Below the pieces are notes generated by a model. That model worked only from the letters and a program-made list of their open reading frames with translations. It had not been told where the DNA came from and ran no database searches. From NCBI GenBank assembly GCA_046758065.1, contig JBHHZM010000118.1:1-9526 (forward strand): 9,526 nt of DNA, given 5' to 3'. Position 1 is the first letter of the stretch. Each line of letters opens with the position of its first letter. Position numbers and translations under genes: made by a program. This document shows positions 5,372 to 9,526 of this stretch, piece after piece. The DNA comes from JBHHZM01 sp046758065. Lineage in GTDB: Bacteria; Pseudomonadota; Alphaproteobacteria; JAAXGF01.

Positions 5372-7671
5372 AACGCGTCCTCCGCCATCCCCTGACGCTG
5401 ACGCTGGTTGCGATCGGCGCCCTCTATGCGGTGTTCGGCCATCTCGTCGATCCGCCGCTTCCCAAGTCGCTGCTGATCCAGTTCATGATTTTCGCGGTCA
5501 TCGGCGTTCTCATGGTGGCGACGTTCGACGACAGCACCTGCGCCCGGCTGTTCGCGCCGATCCGCGCGCTTCTCGGCGACCCCCGGCTGAAAGTCTGGCG
5601 AGGAATCGCCTTCGTGATCGCGGTCGCCGGCGCTTCGACGTTGACCTACGGCTGGGCCAAGCCCGATCTCAGGGCGCCCGTCGAACTGCGCACCGTCCAC
5701 CCCGCGCCGCCTTCGACGATACGGGTGTTCGGCAAGGGCTACAATCTGGTCAGTCTGAAGAACCCCTTGCGCGAGAACGCCCCCAAAGGGAGCGACGCCT
5801 ATCGCGAAATCGTTCACAAGGGCCGCAAGGTTTACTACCAGAACTGCTTTTTCTGTCACGGCGACATGCTCGACGGCGTGGGACATTTCGCCAGCGCCTT
5901 CAATCCCCGCCCGGCCAATTTCCAGGATGTCGGCACCATCGCCCAACTCCAGGAATCCTACCTGTTCTGGCGCATCACTACCGGCGGGCCGGGACTGCCG
6001 CGCGAAGGCGCGCCCTGGGCCTCGGCGATGCCGGTGTGGCACGAGATGCTCGACGAGCAGCAGGTCTGGCAGGTCATCACCTTCCTCTATGACTACACGG
6101 GATACGAACCGCGGTCGTGGGAGCTCGAAGCGAGTGCGCCGTCGGCCAAGAAAACCGAAGCCGGAACGGGCGGGGAACCGGCGCCGGCCGCAGCCGGCGG
6201 CGAAGAGGGCGACACGGCGGCGATCGAACGGCTCTATCGAAAGCGTTGCGCCCAATGCCACGGCGACGAAGGCGAGGGCGACGGTCCGGCCGCCGATCTT
6301 CTCTATCCGCGGCCGCGCGACTTTTCACTGGCCGTGTTCAAGTACAAGACCACCCATGCCGATTCCGAGTTTCCTTCCGACGACGACCTGCGAAAAACCA
6401 TCCGCGAGGGGCTTCCCGGGACGTCGATGCCGGCGTGGGGCGAGCTGCTCAGCGACCGACAGATCGACGGTCTGATCGAATTGATCAAGGAGTTCGGCGA
6501 CTGGGCCGACGAGGACGTCGAACTCAAGCCCATCGACATGGGAAAGCCGGTGCCGAGTTCTCCCGAATCGATCGCCCGGGGCGCCAGGCTTTTCGAGAAG
6601 GCATGCGTGCAGTGCCACGGCAAGATGGGACGGGGTAACGTGACCTCGGGCAAGAAGCTCAAGGACGACTGGGGCTACCGTATCTGGCCGCGCAACCTGA
6701 CCCGCCCTGAAACCTGGCGCTGGACCAGGACCACCGGGGACATTTTTCAACGCATCAGCGCCGGTATCCGGGGAACGCCGATGCCCGAGCACACCACCAC
6801 CATGTCGGCGGCGGATCGCTGGAACGTCGCCAATTACGTCATGACGCTCCGACAACACGCCGTTCCTTTCGCCACCGGCGAGACGGTCGTGCGCGCGAGC
6901 CGCATCACCGGAGAACTGCCGACGGCTGCGGGCGATCCTCTCTGGGAGTCCGCCACGCCGATCACCTTTCCTTTGGTTCCCAACGTAATCAAGAAGCCGA
7001 GGCTGTTCTACTCGCTCAACGACGCGGTGACGGTGCGCGCCCTGTTCAACGGCGATGCGGTGGCTCTGCGCCTCGATATCGACGACCGCACCTATTCGGT
7101 TCCCGGCGACAAGGAGGAAGTACGGTATCGTCAGGAAGGGGTTGCCCCCACGCCCGACGCCGTCGCCGTCCAGTTTCCGGCGGAGCTTGCGGAAACCAGC
7201 GAAAAGCCGTGGTTCCGCCACGGCGATCCCAAGCACCCGGTGAACATGTGGTACTGGCGCGCGCCGAGCGCGGAGCCCGCCGAGCCCGAAAGGTTCTCGA
7301 TTCTCGATGCCAACGGCCCCGATTCGCCCCCCGTTCCGCGCGACGATTCGACGGCGCTGAGCGGCTCCGCCGTCTGGCGGGACGGGCAGTGGCGCGTCGT
7401 GTTCATGCGGTCGCTCAAGACCGACGATCTGCTCGATCTCGCGTTCGATGTCGGGCGTTATATTCCAATCGCGTTCGCCGATTGGGACGGCTGGGCCGGC
7501 CAGGAAGGCGGTCGCCACGCCCTGACCCCGTGGTACTGGCTTCTCCTGGTTCCCGAAGAAAACCCGCTGGCGGTTTACGGAACAAGCGGCGCCAGCGGCA
7601 TCGTGGTCGGCCTTCTGTTTTTCGTCGCGGCGCGTCGTGAACGCCGCGCGGCGTCGGAAAAGGGCGCCTGA
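5368..7671 (+). CDS. Triheme cytochrome c fused to an ethylbenzene-dehydrogenase-type haem-b domain, membrane-anchored
   Basis: A 767-aa modular protein. Residues 1-97 hold three hydrophobic segments (about 6-25, 34-53, 77-95). Three cytochrome c domains follow: CFFCH (C160, C163, H164; candidate Met221 in SAMPVW), CAQCH (C294, C297, H298; Met354 in SMPAW) and CVQCH (C413, C416, H417; Met472 in PMPEH). A Glu/Ala/Gly-rich linker at 255-283 separates the first two. Residues about 515-730 resemble the ethylbenzene-dehydrogenase gamma-type haem-b fold (EB_dh, as in NxrC, ClrC and SerC): VNMWYWRA (625-632) and RYIPIAFADWDGW (697-709), ending PWYWLLL. In that family haem b is held by Met and Lys; M627 and K684 are candidates. 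A C-terminal helix lies at about 742-756. The start overlaps the previous stop (ATGA). No molybdoenzyme subunit is nearby, so the haem-b domain serves the CydA-like complex or an unlinked enzyme. Domain calls are confident; the function is inferred. Confidence 0.87.
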   Translation: MKRVLRHPLTLTLVAIGALYAVFGHLVDPPLPKSLLIQFMIFAVIGVLMVATFDDSTCARLFAPIRALLGDPRLKVWRGIAFVIAVAGASTLTYGWAKPDLRAPVELRTVHPAPPSTIRVFGKGYNLVSLKNPLRENAPKGSDAYREIVHKGRKVYYQNCFFCHGDMLDGVGHFASAFNPRPANFQDVGTIAQLQESYLFWRITTGGPGLPREGAPWASAMPVWHEMLDEQQVWQVITFLYDYTGYEPRSWELEASAPSAKKTEAGTGGEPAPAAAGGEEGDTAAIERLYRKRCAQCHGDEGEGDGPAADLLYPRPRDFSLAVFKYKTTHADSEFPSDDDLRKTIREGLPGTSMPAWGELLSDRQIDGLIELIKEFGDWADEDVELKPIDMGKPVPSSPESIARGARLFEKACVQCHGKMGRGNVTSGKKLKDDWGYRIWPRNLTRPETWRWTRTTGDIFQRISAGIRGTPMPEHTTTMSAADRWNVANYVMTLRQHAVPFATGETVVRASRITGELPTAAGDPLWESATPITFPLVPNVIKKPRLFYSLNDAVTVRALFNGDAVALRLDIDDRTYSVPGDKEEVRYRQEGVAPTPDAVAVQFPAELAETSEKPWFRHGDPKHPVNMWYWRAPSAEPAEPERFSILDANGPDSPPVPRDDSTALSGSAVWRDGQWRVVFMRSLKTDDLLDLAFDVGRYIPIAFADWDGWAGQEGGRHALTPWYWLLLVPEENPLAVYGTSGASGIVVGLLFFVAARRERRAASEKGA

Positions 7672-7729
7672 CCGATCGATCCGGATTTCTGTCTGGCGCG
7701 GGTCGCGGTGCGTCTTTTCGGTCCGCCTC

Positions 7730-7743
7730 TTGACCCAGGTCAA
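7730..7743 (+). promoter_or_regulatory. FNR/FixK-type box upstream of the peroxidase-like genes
   Basis: TTGACCCAGGTCAA is a TTGAC-N4-GTCAA inverted repeat that differs at one base from the box at 2070-2083. Its centre (7736.5) lies 41.5 bases ahead of the initiation site predicted from the -10 at 7766-7771, which is the class II activator geometry of FNR-family regulators. The same oxygen-responsive regulator probably controls both operons. Confidence 0.75.
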
Positions 7744-7765
7744 TGTCCGTTCCGTGCGCCTTGGG

Positions 7766-7771
7766 TATTGA
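7766..7771 (+). promoter_or_regulatory. Predicted -10 element of the FNR-dependent promoter
   Basis: TATTGA sits where an FNR class II promoter needs its -10, with initiation near 7778. No -35 is needed, since the FNR box overlaps that position. The resulting transcript would carry an untranslated leader of about 210 bases. Confidence 0.5.
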
Positions 7772-7850
7772 GAGGCGGTCGGGGCGGCGACCATGTGCGT
7801 TCGCTGCGCGGCGAGACGAGACGACCGTCGACCGAAAAGGGGCCGGGAGG

Positions 7851-7994
7851 GTGACTATCGAGACTGTGCCGGAACCGCGCCGCGCGTTCGACAAACGCTG
7901 GTCGGCGTGCCTGGACGGCCTTGCCGGGTGCCGTCGTGCATGCCCCGTGTCCTTGCGAACGCGAGGGACCGAGACGAGAGGAGTTGAGGCATGA
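7851..7994 (+). CDS. Possible small leader protein overlapping the peroxidase-like start
   Basis: A weak candidate. GTG 7851 opens a 47-codon frame that ends at TGA 7992-7994, overlapping the ATG of the next gene as ATGA. AAAAGGGG (7835-7842) stands eight bases ahead of the GTG. The predicted peptide has three cysteines in a short span (ACLDGLAGCRRAC). Codon third positions are GC-rich in the first half but drift in the second, where rare AGA and GGA codons appear. It could be a genuine coupled small protein or a chance open frame in a GC-rich leader. I lean toward chance. Confidence 0.2.
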   Translation: MTIETVPEPRRAFDKRWSACLDGLAGCRRACPVSLRTRGTETRGVEA

Positions 7995-9115
7995 GCTTGA
8001 ATGACGCAGGCAGAATTGGCCGCGCTCTGGCCGCGATCGCCGTATTCGCCGTTGCGGCGGGCGTGACCGTTTTCACGGCCCGGGCGAGCGACGATTTCGG
8101 TCCGGTCCCGGCGCTCAAGGTCAATCCGGCGAAGGCCGAGCTCGGCAAGCGTTTGTTCTTCGACAAACGGCTGTCGGGCGATGCGGCGATAAGCTGCGCG
8201 AGCTGCCATTCGCCGGACAAGGGATTCTCCGATGGGTTGGCGCTGTCGAAGGCCTATCCCGGGTCGAACGGCTTTCGCAACACGCCGACGCTGATCAACA
8301 CGGCCCACAAGGCGGCATGGTTCCACGACGGTCGGCAGGGAACGAACCTGAACGACGTCACGCGCGAGATGATTACCGAAACGTACCTCATGAACATGGA
8401 CATGAGGCTGATGCAGGAGCGTCTCAAGCAGGACCCGGTCTACGTCGAGATGTTCAAGGCGGCCGGCCTCGGCGAACCCAGCAACGGCGGCGTCCGCAAG
8501 GCGATTCCGGAATATCTCAAGACCTTGACCTCGCGCGGGGCGCCTTTCGACACGGGAAAGATGTCGGCCTCGGCCAAGCGGGGTTTCGAGTTGTTCAAGG
8601 GCAAGGCCGGATGTGCGCAATGTCATTCGGGACCGACGTTCAGCGACGGCAAGCCCCATAACCTCGGGGTATCCGAAAATCCCGAGATCTTCCGCGATCC
8701 CCTGCGCCACGTCACCTATGTGACCTATGCCATGTTCATGGGCGTGGAGAACTATATGAACGTCCGCCGCGACGTCGGGGCGCATGTGCGGACGCACAAG
8801 GCCGATGGTTCGGATATCGCCAGTTTCATGACGCCGACCCTGCGCGAGCTCAAGTATACGGGGCCCTACATGCACAACGGCATGTTCTCGTCGCTCGCCG
8901 AAGTGGTGGCGTTTTTCAACGCCGGGGGCGGCAACGATCCCAACAAGGACCCCGCGCTCAAGCCGCTCAACCTCACCACGCAAGAGCAGATCAATCTGAT
9001 CGACTTCCTCGAAGCCCTCTCGGGGGACCCGCTCACCGGGCCGGAATACGTGTGGCAGGACAAGATTCCGACCGACTACCCGGCGATCGAAGATTGGCGC
9101 AACGTCAGGAACTAG
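7991..9115 (+). CDS. Periplasmic diheme cytochrome c peroxidase-like protein (MauG/CcpA family)
   Basis: A 374-aa protein with a signal peptide (about 1-32, hydrophobic 12-29, cleavage near ARA/SDD). It has two c-type haem sites: CASCH (C69, C72, H73) in the N-terminal, peroxidatic-type domain and CAQCH (C208, C211, H212) in the second. Family landmarks are ELGKRLFFDKRLS (50-62), GFRNTPTLIN (94-103), WFHDGR (110-115), MTPTLRELKYTGPYMHNGMF (280-299) and LIDFLEALSG. M280 or a nearby residue could be the ligand of the second haem. Such enzymes reduce hydrogen peroxide with cytochrome c electrons or, as MauG, oxidise protein residues. The segment after FHDGR reads LNDVTREM where classical peroxidases have LEEQA, so the catalytic Glu seems to be missing. 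The start has GAGGAG ahead (about 7978-7983). Transcription is likely driven by the FNR-type promoter upstream; the next gene follows 10 bases after the stop. Confidence 0.88.
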   Translation: MSLNDAGRIGRALAAIAVFAVAAGVTVFTARASDDFGPVPALKVNPAKAELGKRLFFDKRLSGDAAISCASCHSPDKGFSDGLALSKAYPGSNGFRNTPTLINTAHKAAWFHDGRQGTNLNDVTREMITETYLMNMDMRLMQERLKQDPVYVEMFKAAGLGEPSNGGVRKAIPEYLKTLTSRGAPFDTGKMSASAKRGFELFKGKAGCAQCHSGPTFSDGKPHNLGVSENPEIFRDPLRHVTYVTYAMFMGVENYMNVRRDVGAHVRTHKADGSDIASFMTPTLRELKYTGPYMHNGMFSSLAEVVAFFNAGGGNDPNKDPALKPLNLTTQEQINLIDFLEALSGDPLTGPEYVWQDKIPTDYPAIEDWRNVRN

Positions 9116-9125
9116 GAGCCGTGCG

Positions 9126-9526
9126 ATGAAGACCATGAAGGGCCTTTCGATCGTTGTCGCCGGAGTGGCGGTCAGTATCGCCTTTCTCGCCGGCGGCGCC
9201 CATGCCGGGACGAATGTGCCGGCCCTCGCCGCTCTGGGTCCGCCGCCGATCCCGCCGGACAACGCGCAGACCCCCGAAAAGGTCGAACTCGGCAAGATGC
9301 TGTTCTTCGATCCGCGACTCGGCGGCGACGCCTCGACCGCGTGTTCCTCGTGCCACGACCCCGGGCAGGGGTGGGCGTTCTCCGATGACCTGTCGCGCGG
9401 CTATCCGGGCACGATGCATTGGCGCAACAGCCAGACGGTCGTCAACGCCGCCTATCTCGGAAAGCTTTTCTGGGCCGGCGCCGCCAAGTCGCTCGAAGCG
9501 CAGGCGCCGTCGGCGGCCAAGGGCGC
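9126..9526 (+). CDS. Second cytochrome c peroxidase-like protein (3' end outside the window)
   Basis: The first 133 codons of a second MauG/CcpA-family gene, open to the window edge. ATG 9126 has AGGAG at 9114-9118, overlapping the stop of the preceding gene, so the two form an operon. A signal peptide covers about residues 1-27 (hydrophobic 7-22, ending AHA). The mature part shows VELGKMLFFDPRLGGD (53-68), the first haem site CSSCH (C73, C76, H77), GWAFSDD and the WRNSQTVVNAAY segment (99-110), typical of the N-terminal haem domain. Where most relatives have FxDGRA it has FWAGAA (115-120), yet it keeps LEAQA (123-127), the reverse of its neighbour. The second haem domain would lie beyond the window. 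The pairing suggests two peroxidase-like proteins acting together or on different substrates. Confidence 0.85.
   Translation, partial: MKTMKGLSIVVAGVAVSIAFLAGGAHAGTNVPALAALGPPPIPPDNAQTPEKVELGKMLFFDPRLGGDASTACSSCHDPGQGWAFSDDLSRGYPGTMHWRNSQTVVNAAYLGKLFWAGAAKSLEAQAPSAAKG

Larger units (their letters stand above)
7672..7990 (+). other. 319-base non-coding leader region between the oxidase-like and peroxidase-like operons
   Basis: This stretch has no strongly supported gene. It holds an FNR-type box (7730-7743), a good -10 (7766-7771), and then about 210 bases of predicted 5' leader before the peroxidase-like start at 7991. A weak small reading frame (7851-7994) runs through the leader and overlaps that start. 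No clear intrinsic terminator follows the 7671 stop, so read-through from the upstream operon is possible. Confidence 0.55.

Noticed and set aside
5368..7671. Calling the fusion protein a nitrite oxidoreductase or chlorate reductase gamma subunit
   Set aside because: Only the C-terminal haem-b domain is similar. No molybdopterin or iron-sulphur subunit is present in the window, and the c-haem and membrane parts do not belong to those subunits.
7793..7987. 64-codon frame in the leader starting at ATG 7793
   Set aside because: No ribosome site, Arg-rich shadow-like composition, and it conflicts with the other small frame in the same leader.
7415..9295. Long open frame on the minus strand (626 codons), also 6325-7794, 897-1892 and 2697-3539 on the minus strand
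   Set aside because: They lie antisense to genes with clear haem motifs or membrane helices, are Arg/His/Gly-rich, and have no recognisable domain. They are typical antisense shadows in GC-rich DNA.

Overview
The window is GC-rich (about two thirds G+C by eye) and densely coding on the + strand. Its codon use, tightly overlapping operon genes and FNR/FixK-type boxes of the form TTGAC-N4-(A/G)TCAA suggest a proteobacterium, most likely an alphaproteobacterium of the Rhodospirillales kind that lives with little or variable oxygen. The species cannot be named from this sequence.

Layout. (1) 1-699 is the 3' end of an unrecognised soluble protein with a HEAT-like C-terminus. (2) 748-1935 is a self-contained unit: a sigma70-like promoter, a good match to the fluoride (crcB-type) riboswitch, an intrinsic terminator, then two membrane-protein genes. 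The first (954-1712) is an internally duplicated, multi-pass protein of the uncharacterised COG4280 type. The second (1723-1935) is a 70-aa two-helix protein. Neither is CrcB or a CLC-F exporter. (3) 2070-7671 is a six-gene operon with an FNR-type box in front. It encodes a 120-aa membrane-anchored protein, two single-helix membrane peptides of 40 and 42 aa, a 581-aa cytochrome bd subunit I-like (CydA-like) protein, a diheme membrane-anchored cytochrome c, and a 767-aa protein that joins three N-terminal membrane helices, three c-type haem domains, an ethylbenzene-dehydrogenase-type haem-b domain and a C-terminal helix. No CydB is present. (4) 7730-9526 begins with a nearly identical FNR-type box and a long leader. 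It then encodes two tandem periplasmic MauG/CcpA-type diheme peroxidase-like proteins, the second cut by the window end.

How the parts may work together. The central operon looks like a respiratory complex in which a CydA-like membrane subunit is served by cytochrome c domains and not, or not only, by quinol. The triheme/haem-b protein resembles the gamma subunits of DMSO-reductase-family enzymes (nitrite oxidoreductase, chlorate, selenate reductase), but it is fused here to c-haem domains and membrane anchors. The following peroxidase-like genes would act in the same periplasm and appear to share the same oxygen-responsive regulator. Eight CxxCH haem-c sites lie in under 5 kb. The role of the complex (oxygen reduction from cytochrome c, or another acceptor) is inference. 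The two most interesting items are the fluoride-riboswitch unit with a non-standard target and the CydB-less CydA-like/multihaem operon.
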